This document shows, one piece after another, positions 24,766-38,770 of a stretch of DNA of 64,000 bases; position 1 is the first letter of the stretch, and each line of letters opens with the position of its first letter. The notes under the pieces are model-generated. The model searched no databases, was not told the DNA's origin, and saw only the letters and a program-made list of their open reading frames with translations. Source of the stretch: Motacilla alba alba (Eukaryota > Chordata > Aves > Passeriformes > Motacillidae); the NCBI RefSeq assembly GCF_015832195.1, contig NC_052017.1, positions 69,999,801 to 70,063,800 of the forward strand. The letters are read 5' to 3'. The position numbers and the translations under genes are program-made.

Positions 24766-27700
24766 TACTGGAAGCAGTCAATTCATAATGAACATGAAGA
24801 TGACCCATTCTAAGACATTTAAAGCTAATGCAAAAAAGACATTCTGAAACTACATATGGTATTAAGTTTTCACCACACAGAATCCAATGCATGGAAAGAA
24901 AATTCTCATGTTCCCTCAGTAACGTTTGCTTGTGGAGAATGTGGAGATTATCTGAGAGCACTGTGCTAGGCCTCAGGATATGGGATTGAAATCTAAACTT
25001 CCATCCCTTACTTTTCTTGACTTCTAAATTTTATGCATTGTTTATCATTTTGGGGAGGGAAGAAAGAAGCACAAAATTGCTTCTAAATCTTTCTATGCAA
25101 GCTGCAAGCAGAGCAGCTGTGTTCATCCAACACTCATTGGGGGGAAGAAATTTGTTTTGGAACCAAGTAAATACAATTCAATACTTGAAGTTAGACTTCA
25201 AAATCTACTTGCAAACCTCACAGTCCTAACTAGATACTGTCACAATGATAACCTCAGTACAATAGCTCAGGACTACATTTATATTTCTTGGAAATAGTTG
25301 CAACAGTGAGTTTCCCTGTGACTAAATCCAATCTCCCCAGAGATGCATCAGACTGGCTCATAACTCGGCTGTAAAGGAAACTTGCTGAAAGGTAAAAATG
25401 TGACAGCAGCAGTTTTAAAGAGGGATCTAGCTAGAAAGATGGCAACAATGAAAAAAGCGCATTCCAGAAATCTGTCCTTTCAAAGCACAGGACTGTTTAT
25501 CAAGTCACCTTCAGCTTTATCTACACAACCCAAATAAAAAGATTCTGGTTGAATAAGGCCATTATTTGGTATATTCTTCTAAATTTCTCCTTAAGCTAAA
25601 GGACAGCAATGCTCCAAGGCAATGCTAAATTTATTATTTAATGAAAATAAAAGAGGAACAGAACACATTTAGGACACATTTCTCTGAGGTATATTACTGA
25701 AAGATAAAAGACACTATCAAGCACAAGACTTATCCAGCATGGCATAGATAGCTTCTTCCTGCAGATGTACCTTTGACAAAAACAAAGAACATACCAGGCT
25801 GGACAACAGGGAATGCTGCAAGTTCCAAGGCTGCTTCACACTTTTCACCGAACCAGGATGTCTGTGGCATGTCATCTTGTTGCAAGGTTTAAAAAACCTA
25901 CCCAGCTTCTACAGGAGAAGCATAAAGCCACAATACCACTAATTCACAAAAGACAACTTTAATTTATTAAAATTACATAGCTACGACCAACTCACATACT
26001 TATATAAGTTGAGTTGCTGTCTCCTCTCCTAGAGAGTTAGCCAGCACTGCAGGGTAGCAGACCAGAAGTAACATTTTAAAGAGGGCAAGCCAACAGCATT
26101 ACACTGATCTGTAGAGAAAAGTACATTCGGTCTTCATCATAAGAGATTTAATCTTCTGGTGCTGTTACTCAAGTACAGCACAAGTACAAAGTCAGGAAGT
26201 TAAAAGAAACCTGTGAATCTACCAAACACAAAAATACTCTGGGACCAGATCCCTCAACCTGGAATGAATGCAGATTTGTCTAGATTCTGTAAAAATCCAA
26301 GCACATTGTAACTTAGGCCTCTTTTTTTTGTTATAAATTTCTTAGTTTAGGAGTAAAATACAAAATACTTAAACTTTTTATTCAAGCAAAAGGTGAAAAC
26401 CTTCTACGGGCAGCCACTAGCAGTTTTAGCTATCCCTCAACAGACATCCTACATCACTATGCATCCCTAGTCCCACTCTCCTCTCTATCCACAGATAATG
26501 ATCCAAATAACAGTTTGCAGTCTGCTATTATAATGCAGTTCGGCTGATTTTTTTCTCTTTTTATTAATGCATTACCCCAAGACTTGTCATCCCACTGCTC
26601 TGAAACAAAAATAGTACACTTCTGAAGAGAACCGAGCCACTTGTTCTTATAAAAAGATTATCATGCCAGTACAAAGGTTGTTGTTTCTAACCGAGTTACT
26701 CAAGCATCCTGCAATAAGCCATTCAGAAGTTCATCGTTACTTGTCCAAACAGATTAGTCATATTAGTGCTGAAGCAATGGCATTATGTAAAACTCTGATC
26801 TGCTTCATTAGCTCCAAATCATATTTACAAAATGCACCATGCTACTTCAGCATGTCTGCGGCAATCAGCAGTTAAAACACTTTCTTTTACCATCACCCAT
26901 GATATATGAGCACATGGGTAGCCAAAGCATAGCCCACGGGTGCTGGCCTCTCACAACTGCCTGCTCACTTAGAGCACAAAAGGTAGAGCCCATGGAGAGC
27001 AGGAGCTGTAGCTCTCATCACTTCATCTCACTTCTAGTGGGTTTGTGCAGAGGGGTAGCCTACAGACAGACAAAGGCGGCCACAATGTGCTGCTCCATTT
27101 TCGAGATCTTGTGCACATTTATATCTGCTGATGAAACTGAGCTGCCTTCCAATGGACAGAATTTAGATATTTATTCAACTTGACAGAATCAAGCTATTTA
27201 ACAATGGGAGGAGAGCAGGGATGAAATAATGGGACTACGATGTTATGAAGTGGAGCAGAGGTAGAATAAATACTGACATACCCCATTGTAAGTCTCAAGC
27301 TGACATTATCAAGTTGGCTTGGAAACTAGGACAAGTGATCTGAATCATGACAAAAAGGCTTTCAAATATACACTGTCTGCTCTTTGTTTGGATTTGAAGA
27401 AAGCAAGCAGCTTCCCTGAACTGGTTGGGTACATCCTCAGAGCTCTCCTCTTGAGTCATTTTCAATTTACCTATTTAAGATGGAAAGTTTTCCACAGAAA
27501 ACAATCAAGCAAGTTAGCCTTTGGATTTGTTTGCTGTGAGTAACCACATAGGTTATGGATGTGCAGTCAGCAAGGTGCAATATGCAGGCTAGACAAAAAT
27601 TACTGGAAAAAAAATTGCATTATTGTTTATGGGATGATAGTATCTTATCTGGAACCCTAAACCTGGTTCTCATAGCTCACTATTTGGTGAGGAGTGGTAG

Positions 27701-28851
27701 TGGGGGGAAGATATGTGTATCTTTCACAATAAGTAAATGGAAAACTTTGTGGTTGTTTCACTACCTGATACTGTAAAGAGAAAAATAAGTTCCTTCAACT
27801 GGTCAAGAAAATTCATGGCTCTGGGCCAGACAACACTGACAAACTTAACCACATCACTACCCTCCCCTTGCCCATTTATGAAGAAAACTGTATTTTCAAG
27901 GTTACTGAAACTTCTGATTCTTGATACAACAGCGGAGCTTCAATGTCTACCCCCGCTGCTCTGCAAGCCCCACATACCAGCTCAACTCAGTCTCCTCCAC
28001 CATGAGATCCTCAAAAACTACCAGAGCCCCAAACCTGTCCCAAGTCTACTTATCCACCTATAGGCCTTCTTAAACAAGATTTATTACTTTCTCACATATA
28101 AATTTGTGCATATTTAAGTTCAAAGACAGGGTTGACAGATCCACACAAGTTACCACACAAGCAGGAATACATACTGCTTGAACTGAAACTCTCAAGTCTA
28201 CTGCATCAGCTGCACAGGAATTATCCCTACCAAGCTCCTCTATCAACACCATGATGCTTTTTTGGTAGATGTAGAAACAGACAAGAGTCTACACTGTGAA
28301 TAAAGACATCCTTTCCTCAAAGAATCCTTGATGACAGTGGAGGAGTTAGTTCCACTCTTCTCCAGTGTTCAAGAAAGTAATTCTTTGCACTTCAGTTTCT
28401 ATTTAAGAAAGGAAATGTCAAGAGATAAGGCTAATAAATGGCATTTTTGAAGAAAACAATGCTCTACTAGAGGGTGCCCATCCCTTCAAGCAATAAGTGC
28501 TGTTTCCACCATCATCTATATACACAAGAGGGTTAGAGGTGCCTAAATGCTCAAGTCACTGGTCCTAAAAAAAAACTGGAAAAAAGATTCTACCTAAATT
28601 CTGTGACTCCATTTCACACCCCTGAGTTTCTTTTCTAAAAAGGACCAAATCCCTAAAAAACAAGCCATGCAGTTTCAGGAATTCCTTACCTGTGATATTA
28701 AAACCCAAAATGAGACCCCATATTTGGTGCTTTTCATTTAGGTTTAAGAATTTGAGGAGAGAAGAGGTAGCATCAGATTTTGCTGGACAGTGATTCAGTA
28801 CTACAGGGGTGAGTACTATTTAATTTCACCACTTGAATAAATTTTCCATAC

Positions 28852-28889
28852 TTTGTATATGGGATTACTTAAGTAATCCCATATACAAA
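28852..28889. repeat. Perfect 38-bp palindrome without spacer
   Basis: The left arm is tttgtatatgggattactt (28852-28870). The right arm (28871-28889) is its exact reverse complement, aagtaatcccatatacaaa. The centre is CTTAAG. The next outward bases, c at 28851 and c at 28890, do not pair. Confidence 0.95.
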
Positions 28890-31826
28890 CCCCAATTAAT
28901 CCAGCAACTGCAGCCAGATTGCTGTACACAGCAAGAATAAAAACAAACTCAAAAACCCCCACTCCAAGCCCAAAACCAAGCAAAACCCCAGAACACTCCC
29001 ACCTTTTAAAAAATCATTTCTGAAAGGGATAGACATACACCAGACAGGCATCTTGAATACCAATTCTCTGACCAGACTGGCTATTTCTGGATCAGTCTTT
29101 TTGGTATGTTCTGTTCTCACAGCCACACGAAACTATTTTCCACATGCCACAGCACACATCCTAGCACCTGAAATACCAATGCTATGCCAAGTCACGTGAT
29201 AGCAAAGGGGGAAAAAAGTAATATTACACCAAAACTAACAGTGTCATAGACCCCTCCTCACTATGGTCTCCCATTGGTTCCTTTTTTTTCCATCTTCCCA
29301 CCACTAACATGAATTTTCAAGGCCAGTCACCTCTGTGTAAAGCACCAGCGGGCTGTCAGGGTTTTAAGATGCTCAAGGCAGATCTAATCTAAGAATATTG
29401 CTTCAGATTTGCAAGAAGTGGTTTTTGCTTCTTACCCCATCTGCTGTAGAGCACAAATTTTCTCATCCAAGATTGTCCTGCAGAGATCACCAGGAGGGCA
29501 CAAAGCTCCTTCTCAGGAGCAAAGGAGCCAGCATACCTCCACCATGCACAGTGGGGAATGCACACCATGATGAAAAGTGGCACTCAGAGATAACAAGTAA
29601 TGACACCCACCTGGTGTCAGCTATCAGAAAAGCACATACATGGAAGACCCCTCTGCTCTACATGGTGTGCTGACGTGTTACTCTAGTTTTCAAGTGCAAG
29701 AGAAGTCACTTGTTCCAATATAAAGTTCTCTTTGAGACTGATTTATCTTCATCTCTTCCAAAGCCTACAGGAAAAGACAGAATCACACAAAGCTAGAAAG
29801 CTTGAAGTGAGCTTGTTCGTGTTCATTTCTCAACCAGAAAACAGATCCTAAGTCTTACTTGCACATGTACTTTTCTGCTTGCTCTAGAAATGCCAGTGGC
29901 AAACAGAAGCATTAAACAAAACAGCTCCATGCTCAGATGAAAGATATCTTTACTTCAAACAGAGATGAGATTCCACAGCACATGTTGTGGTTTTCAGGAA
30001 CAGAAAGCAAATCTGTCACTTGGAGACAGATAAGCCCATCTTCTGAAGGGTCTTGATGCTGACAAACTTCTGCAGCTAAAAATCCAGCTCAGATAAAGTT
30101 TCTTTTTTTGAGCTAGTTTAGGATGTTTAGGATGAAGTATGCTTGCAACAGAACTTCAAAGTAGCTGTATACAAAATAGAAATAAATCACAATTCCTAAG
30201 CAAAAAACAGCCTATGAGTAATGCTAAGTTTTCGATGAAAATGGAGGATTGGCCCATCTCATCCACAAGTTTATGGATTATGCAAGAGCAGAGTCTTAAA
30301 GTTTAGAGCACACTGTTTTATTAAGAACTAGATAAAGCTATTTTTGTTACAACATAAAACTAAACTTACTCAGTAAGGCACAAAAAAAAAGGAACCACCT
30401 GCGAGTTTGAAGTGTTCCAAATAAAAATCTTTGTCTGTGGTTTCTTGGAGACAACATTCTTCTGTAACATCCATAAACAATCATTTTGTCCCCAAATCCC
30501 TGTGCATTCTTAAACTAGAAAAAGAGTAATGAGTCACAGCCATAACTTAAAACAAGATTCCTAAAACTACATTGGCAACTTCAAAGTGGTAAATCAACTT
30601 CACCACCTTAAAAGGAAAAAAAACCCAAAAGCTGAAGGCTGCTGATGTTCAGTATTTTCAGAGCCACCTCAGATGTAGCATCAGCAAACACTGCCCACAC
30701 AGAAATAGCTGATCCTCTCTGCAGCAGAGGAAGCAGAACTCTCAGCTGAACAGAAATGACAATATTGCTCTTCAAATATCTCACTTGAGTTAACACCTAC
30801 TGCAGCCAGAGACTACACAAATTCAAATACATACAATCCCTATTTATGTCACGGCTGAATGAGAAATAGGCTACTCTGAAGCAAATGCAACTAAAATTTT
30901 GTTGGTTCGAGTTGCTCCTGTCCATTTACCTTTCGTTTGAAATCCTTCCTCAGAAACTTGGGTATTTCACACCAACTTCAGCTTAATTTCAGTATTGGTC
31001 TTCATGACAAAAAGATTATTCCTACAGACTGAAAAGACTTAGGTCCTGTTTTTAAACTACATGAAATCCACTCAAGTCCTGTAACTCGTGGTTCCCTTTT
31101 TATAGCTTAAATCCAGCAGTAAAACTCCACAATCAGAGGACAGCTGCAGGATATTTAATCTCTTTGATTTCTCAGGCTTTGTTATTAAAGCAACAAAAGG
31201 ACATCAAGGCTCACATCCACACCGTACAAGGGGTACAGGACAACAGGACCAACTTAGCAGGGAGGGAAAAAAGCCACAAATGCTCCTCAGCTGCAATTCA
31301 CTACGCTGTCTAAAACTAAAGTGAGGATTAAAACACAAGTCTGCACTCCTCCTCTCTCAGCCTTCCTACCAAAGAGCTGCCATGTGACAGATTATAGATG
31401 TCTTTCTTCACTCAACTTCCACAGCTATTAGTGAGGAACGCAGACAGAAGTAACCCTACAGAAGCCACATTAACATACCCAGCATCAGTGGCATGACGTG
31501 GAGGCAAAGAGCAGAAACAACAGTACCAGTCATAAGGTGAGAAAGTTAGGTATGCTTCGTGAACAACTATCAAGGCACCAGAAGATTTAACAAGGGTTAG
31601 CCTTATTACATAGGAAGAAGAAAAAACAACCAAAAGAAATGCCAAAAAATTTTTGGGTTTTTTCATCAGTAGTTTCACAACAATATAAAGAGAACTGCAA
31701 TGCTACATTCTTTAAAGGAAAAACTTTATTCTGTCTCGTCAGTTAAACTGAAAGCTTACAGAAAATACAGTAAAACTGACTAAAGGATAAATTATTTGAT
31801 GTAATAAATTAAAATGCTAAATAACC

Positions 31827-31852
31827 TTTTAAAATTAAATTTTAAAATTAAA
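31827..31852. repeat. 13-bp exact tandem duplication, AT-only
   Basis: ttttaaaattaaa occurs twice, at 31827-31839 and 31840-31852, inside a very AT-rich stretch (about 31785-31880). Confidence 0.9.
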
Positions 31853-34800
31853 CAATTTGTTAAATAAAAATTAGGCTTTTATTACTCCAATTAGCAAATG
31901 ATAAAAATACCTGGTCAACAGCTAGTGTTGAACAGTTATCCATCCTTTGACACCTACAACAAATAAACATTTTCAGTCTCTCAAAAAATATAAATTTACT
32001 GCTTTTTGTACTATGCTGAGTTGCCCATTTAATTTCTAAGAGCTGTCAATTTTCCCAAGTCTCACTTTTTCTAATTAAAATTCCAACAGATCATGTATGC
32101 TTAGAATTATTTCAGCATTTCTCCACATCCATACAAGAGCTTGCAGCATAAATTACAATTCCATCTGCCTTGAACTGAAAGTCACTTTCACTGTGGGGGA
32201 GGAAGGATTAAAAACCCCTTGTCTGATAATGACTTATCAATGTAGCAGTGTGATTTTTTATTTTTTTTTTTACAGGACAGTCAACCTAATTCATCTTTTA
32301 AAGTAAGGGGAGAAGTTACTTTACAACTGACATGCTCATAACACTTTTGAAGCCATCAACTAATACTTTGACTAGTATCACATTCAAGCAATATACAGGG
32401 AAGCCACTCTCAAAACTTCTAGCACAGATAACATTTGGTGCGTTCAACATCAGCCAGAGCAGACAGAACAGCAAGCATGCTAGTTACTCAGAACAACACA
32501 CTTTTCACATTGTAGGAGGAAACAGTGTATGTTTATGCTGCTGCTGCATTAGGCAGTCTAGGTCACTCTGCTGCTGTTATGGGGCTGCTTTGTCAGCAGT
32601 GATGAAGCACGGAATACTATCTTTTAAAAGTATTTCAACAGTAAAGCACATAAGCTAGGTCTCATTAGAGTAGCATCAACAGCGTTAACATGAGTTTCGC
32701 AAATTCCTGCAGCCACTTGTTTTTATGTACAGGCAAGCAGAGTCATGTGGGCTCTGCAGAGAGGTGACTTATTTCTGGCTCTTTCTCTGCCATACAAGCA
32801 GTTCCAATTGTTTCACCACAAGGTTGCCATCTCCCCAGCTCACTTCTGCAACAATTTCCCCCTCCCTCTCTCACAACCCAAAGGACTGCTCCCTGAGTTG
32901 CTTCCCTTTGCTGACTGAAATCTCCATCAAATGCCCAGCCACCAGCTGCACACTGCTCCTCAACAATCTAACTTTAGCAATACTGAAACAGAACAAACAC
33001 TGTCCACCACCAAAATGATATAAAAAATATCTGTCAATTGATTCCATATACAGCCACCTCACATACTGCCTCTGCACTTGAAATACAAAAGTGCACATTC
33101 CCTTAAGGTTTTTCCTAGACCATGGATTCTTAACACCATGTCACCAGTTCAGCAGCAGGACCATTCCAAAGGTATTCTCATCCCTCCTACCCGCACTTAC
33201 GCAGTTAATTTCCAGTGTTTCTTTCCCTTACCACCCACAGCCATGACAGTGCACTTGTTTGTGGGAACACACTGTTTGTCAGACCATGAAATTACCCTGC
33301 TACAAAACAGCTTTCTTCTTTTAGTTTTTCTAAGCTACTGTTGCTCATTGAATCCTCTCAGAACTCTCGCCCATCTTCTAACCTTTTAACTTCCACACCT
33401 GCTAAGTGCAAGTGACTTCCCTCGCCTGTTAAAATTCAGAGAGATAACAATAGGTCAGGCAGCAAGCTCATGAACCAAATACTTTTGATCTAAACTCCCA
33501 AACTAACCATGATCACTACACAAAATTTCATTCCATCCCTCCCACTATACAAAATGATACCACTTCAATCAGTCTTCAGAAGTGATGGCAATGCATGATT
33601 TTCAGTGGAAACACAGAAGACAGAGGAGAACCTTCCAATAACTGGACATGTAGCAGGAAAACACTCAGGCAAGAAGTTCTACATCTACATATGATTAGTC
33701 ACATGTTCAACATCCAAATCAGAGACCAACAGCTGAAGTAATCTTTTAGATCTGGGAACAAACTCAGAAAAGGTAAAGAGTAACAACCAGTTGAATATAA
33801 CACCCAAATCACGTGGGCTAAATCTGAACCTTTCCCATGCCAAAAAACCACTTAGGGCACGTACAAAGTGCATACTGGTCTCCAAACTACAGCTAGGGAA
33901 ACCCCCTAACACTTCCACAAAACCAGTATAGATTATAAAAGAGAAGCACAAAACCTACTTCAGATAGTGTTTCAAAAAGGAAGAAATTGACCACAAGCCT
34001 TCATTATCTTTTAAGTTGTATTTATTTGGGAAAACTTGTTCAACAAGTTGCTTGCCTGTGAAACAAGGCATCACCAAATGTTGCAGCACTAAAGCTAGCA
34101 CATTACAGACCTTGATGTCAATGCAGGTCTCTTATTCCTTGGCAACAAAAGTCTCTGTATTATTCCTTTCAAACAAACAAGCCTCCCAGCTGATACACCA
34201 AAGCAGAGCATGCTGATTTAAATATATGTCAAATCTTTCTGTAAAGTAGAAAGGCTGCTGAGCTGAGAGGCCACTGTGATGAAATGTACAGCAATGCAGA
34301 AAGTTACATTACATGAATGTGCTAAAAGGGGCTCATATCCTGCTTTTTGAATGCTCTACAGGCTCCCTGCCCATAGGTTTAGTGCCTTGAAAATGCTGTG
34401 CCAGAAAAGTGGGCTACTGTATTAACTAAGCAGCAGGAAAAACAGCAACAGCCAGGAATGCCACTGAAAAGCAAGGTCATGGAAACTGAGTGTTACAGTC
34501 TGGCATCTCCATCAGATAGTCTGACACTTCTCACAGAAGTCTGACACCATTTAGCTCTTTCAAGGAAATATCAGATATTTTAACTTCAGTTTTTACTGGA
34601 TTAATAAATGCATCGATTAACAGAGTGAGTTGATATAGTTCACATAAGAATAATATAAACTAAGACAAGAGTCTCGCATGGCTATTCCTGCCTCGGCAAC
34701 ATGTCCTGGTGGGTTATTTTTATGCTGCTGTAAACAGACACATTCCATCCCACCTGTAAGGTCAGCAGCGGCACCTCTGTGCTCCCTCATCCACTTGTTC

Positions 34801-37764
34801 TTCATAAATTTGCTCTAGGTTGGCTTTCATTTTAAATAACTTGCAAAAAGTTTTAAGCCTTTCAGAAGCAAGGAAAAAAAGCGGCAGTTGGGTTTTACTG
34901 TGTAACAGCCCCCAAAACAACAGATATCTTGCAAGTTAAACAGTCTGCAATTCTGTTTAGCTAACTAACATTGGTTTTGGCCCCAGGTGCTAGAGAAGAA
35001 AAAGGAACAGTTATATATTTGTATATAACTTTCCGCACGTCAAAAACTTTGGAAACTTACCTTACATCTCTTAAAAGATTGTACAAACTCATTGACAAAA
35101 ATGGTGAACACAAAGTAAGCTGAGTATACCAAGAGCGGAATTCCTCAAGGGTTTATTAGTACCTAATTTCCATGACAAAATTTATCACCTACTTTTAGTA
35201 CTAAATCTACTTCTAAATCAATTGGTTTATAGAACCTTTTAAGAGATGCAAGATAAGTTTCCAGAGTTACATACAAATAAGTGAATGCAAGCATTATTCC
35301 AAATCATCATGCTTGATGCCTTTTCTCTTACTATTTATTGCAAATTCTTGTTCCAGCATCTGGAACAAGTGCTCCTTCTGTTCCACAAAGGCTACAAAAC
35401 CCATGAACTATGACAAGGTATACTCAAACTCATGAAGGTTTGCTCTTTCACTTAAATAATGGCTTTAACAAATGGCTGGGATTATGCAGAAAATTCACTG
35501 AATTCAGATAAAAATTTTAAATCGTCTCAAAATCAAGTGACAAGGTGTCACAAAGTTTTAAACAAAACAAAACCAACACCACCACATTAAAACTACTCTC
35601 CACAGAAAAACTACTTTCATCCATACTAGCATGCCTTAAGCACGTTAATTCCTCACCCCCCTACACTCACAAAATTCCTAAAATATCACTTCTCAATTTG
35701 CTACTTATTGTTTGAGCCCCCAGGCCACTTGCTCTCAAAATTCATATCTGTGCTCTAGAGTTAATTTGAAGAGTCAGATGGAACAGCCACAGCTCCCTGG
35801 TGGAATATCCCATTCCAGAGATTGCTTTACAGTTGCAGTTAGTTTTGGGCCAATTATACTCCTGGTAGCTTCTTCCAAGGGGCATTGACTTGTCTACCGA
35901 AAAGAGAGTGAAGAAAAGCAAAACCACTGTTACTAGGCTTAGCAGTATTTTCCCTGCTGGAGGCTCAGGTATCCTCCATAGGCTGGAGTCCTAGAGCATT
36001 TACTTCAACACCCTTTCTACCCTGCAGCAATCCTGGTTCAGCAGAGCCATAGCTTCACTTCTCTGCTGTAAGAAAGAGGTGAACCCAATTTGGTACTTTC
36101 TCTGAAGCCACTATCCATCCACAAAATCCTCCCATGTGATGATGTATTTTTTCACTGTTCATATCTCCTGCCCTCCCAACCTAAAGTATGATTTTATGCA
36201 TGCTTTACAACAGCATGAGCATGAGAAATAAAAGAAAATCCCAAAACTACTATGACTCTCAGATTCACAGCTTTGATAGCTAAGACCCCTTCTTCTCAGT
36301 GCTAAGCTGCTACCTATGGCATTATTTTGACAACTACAGAGTGTTTGAAAGAGCCTTCTTCCACCACTGATCAAGGAGAGACAATGCAACAAAAACAGCA
36401 TCCAAGATACAGAAATCACAGGACTGCGAGGTTACATAGCAGCCTGCTCCATCCACTACACTAAACAAGAGAAGGTATTCTTCTCTGAAGCAACAGAGCA
36501 TGGACCAGGTATTTACTCAGCCATCTCAGAGACGAAAACATTTAATTACCTCACTGTAATTACCTACACTAAAATCAACCCAGGACCTTTGAAGAAAGCT
36601 CCTCTTTGGAGACAAGATAATCACCTTTGCCTTCGAACACCAGGGAAATCTGTCCTCTGAAGTTCACACCGTTTACATCTACAGGAAGGGATGCTGTAGA
36701 ACTAGATATATTCTAAGTAACAGATAATGAATACGAGCATCACTTCTAGAAAAAAGAACTTAAAAAAGAAAACTACCTTAAAACATTTCAATTGCAATTA
36801 AACAACATTTCAGTGACTCATCTTATTATAGCAGACCACAGGAGACCAGTGTTCCATCATTAGGAAAGCTATAATGATTCACAGGCACCACAAGAGGGAC
36901 AACCGTGATTCAGCTTTAGGCCCCTTAAAAGAGGAGAGACCTCAGGGGAATTTCCATGTCCTACAGAGCACAGGTACTTCCAGGTTCATTGCTGGCAATG
37001 TGGGAGCAAGATGTCAAGCCAGGAGTGACAGAAAATTCAATTTCACAGCTTTCCACAGTGCATATTGATCAACTTCTCTCAGTTAAAGCAAGATCTTCAG
37101 AAACATCCTTGTTACTAAGCAGCCATTGGTAAAAGAGGCAGGGGAGAAAAAATTTGTTTTTCAAATACCAAAGAACAAGGGAATGAAGAAAGGGTGAGGG
37201 AGAACCACACAGATAAACAATTGCTTTTCATCACACCAGGAAGTGCATAAGGACAACTTGTAATTGGTATAATCACTGCCTCTGCTTCTCATAAAGGATT
37301 AGTTTTTCTAATTACTGTAAATATTTTTATTGCCACAGTTCACACTGAAGAGTAAACAAAGCTGGGGAAGTAGCTCTCACAGTCCAAAGGACAGAAGGAA
37401 TGTATCTCATGGTGCAGCATTTCAGACTGCAAGGATGCTTCTGGCCTTGTGAGCCAGCCTCATCCTCACTCCTCTTCCTCCTCCAGCCCTCCCTCTAATA
37501 GACTGAGAGGCAACAGGCTTGGTTCTTAATGCCAGACGTGATTTCTCCCCCACTACTTCTAAATCCAGCTTCTCCATAGCTGACTGCAACACTACTCCCA
37601 CCTTTCCCTCCTGCTCCCCTGCAAATCGGCTTCACTTCCTTCCATTACGTTCATCCACTCTTAATCAAGACCAGAAAGCAACACAGCTGCCTAACAAACA
37701 CACCTGCCCCACTCACTCTGCTTGTTTACACTTGCTTGTACTGCCTTGGTTTTGTCCTGCCTAT

Positions 37765-37866
37765 ACACAGATCTCAAGGGCAGGAATTAGTATTTTGTAC
37801 AATGCCTAGCATTGCAGGAACCCAATCCAATTATTCACAAGCGCTCCTGCACAATATGTTATTAAA
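37765..37866 (+). mobile_element. Possible ancient amniote interspersed-repeat tail (SINE or L2/L3-like)
   Basis: The order 'ctcaagggcaggaattagta', 'ttttgtacaatgcctagcat', 'aggaacccaatcc', 'gcgctcctgcacaata' and 'ttattaa' parallels the common amniote repeat tail 'ctctttggggcagggactgt', 'ttgtacagcacctagcacaa', 'ggggccctgatc', 'ggtgctaccgcaatacaaataa'. I infer an old retroposon 3' end. The family is not certain. Confidence 0.45.
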
Positions 37867-37967
37867 TGTCAGCTTGCCTGTGTTCCACTTTTATTGTTTT
37901 TAACAGTTAGGCAAAGCTAAATTCCTAACTCTGGTTATTGAAAAAGTCAGCTTACACTTTGAAGCTT

Positions 37968-38067
37968 AAAAAAACCCAACCAACCAAAACATGTAAGGAA
38001 AAAAAAAAAAAACCAAACCACCACCACCACCTCTACTCAAAAAAAAAAACCCAAAAAACAAAAAAAC
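37968..38067 (+). repeat. A/C-rich low-complexity tract
   Basis: About 100 bp is almost entirely A and C, with a run of 14 A (37999-38012), a short (CCA)n and several aaaccc steps. Confidence 0.9.
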
Positions 38068-38261
38068 TCTGCTCTGTAGGTTTCTCCACCTTACTCCCAT
38101 CCTAAACCTATCTGTTCTATCAATGCTACTGAATTAGAAGAAATGAAAAAAAGAAAATTAAAAATCAGCACTGGAGGAAAGCCACACCTTTTTCTTAAGT
38201 GAACTAGGTATTTAAGGCCTTCGAGGCTGAAAAACAGTCTTTCAACATACTGTTTTATAAG

Positions 38262-38326
38262 ATGGTAAAATAAATTACCAAATTATTACCATTCATTAGA
38301 TTACAATAAATTACCATTCTTACCAA
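38262..38326. repeat. Degenerate ATTACC-rich patch
   Basis: aataaattacca occurs at 38269-38280 and again at 38305-38316. attaccattc occurs at 38285-38294 and 38310-38319. Together they form an imperfect AT-rich repeat. Confidence 0.7.
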
Positions 38327-38734
38327 ATCAACTTGTTTTTAGCCAAAACAGATATAAACTCATCGCTCCAGAAACACACATCTTTTGCAAGCAGTTGAAA
38401 ATGGCAATTCTGCTAAAGACTTCTGGCAAGTTTTTGATAGCTTCTTCATATGGTGTAGTGAAATACTATGAAACCAACTGGTCAGCAGGCCATAAAAGAT
38501 GCAGAGGGCTCAAGGTGAGCCAAGTCTCCTGAGAGCCAGCAGGGATGCTTTCAGTGGCAAGTGTAACAGAAATCAGAGGGAGCAGCAAATAAAGGAAGGC
38601 CTGGTCATCAATACACAGCCAACAAGATGAGCAGCAGAGGATGAAACCATACAGTAGTCAGTGTGTAAAGAAGCCATGGATGATCATGCAGGTTCAGGTA
38701 GCAAACCAGCTGACACCTCTGACAGGCCTCAGAG

Positions 38735-38770
38735 GCCAGTGTACCAAGGACAGCCAGCGTACCAAGGACA
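38735..38770. repeat. 18-bp tandem duplication
   Basis: gccagtgtaccaaggaca (38735-38752) is followed directly by gccagcgtaccaaggaca (38753-38770). One T/C difference separates the copies. Confidence 0.92.

Noticed and set aside
32536..32600. CTG/CAG-rich patch resembling a triplet repeat
   Set aside because: At most four consecutive units; not an expanded repeat.
35009..35030. Hairpin agttatata-tttg-tatataact
   Set aside because: Nine-base AT-only arms are expected by chance in sequence of this composition.
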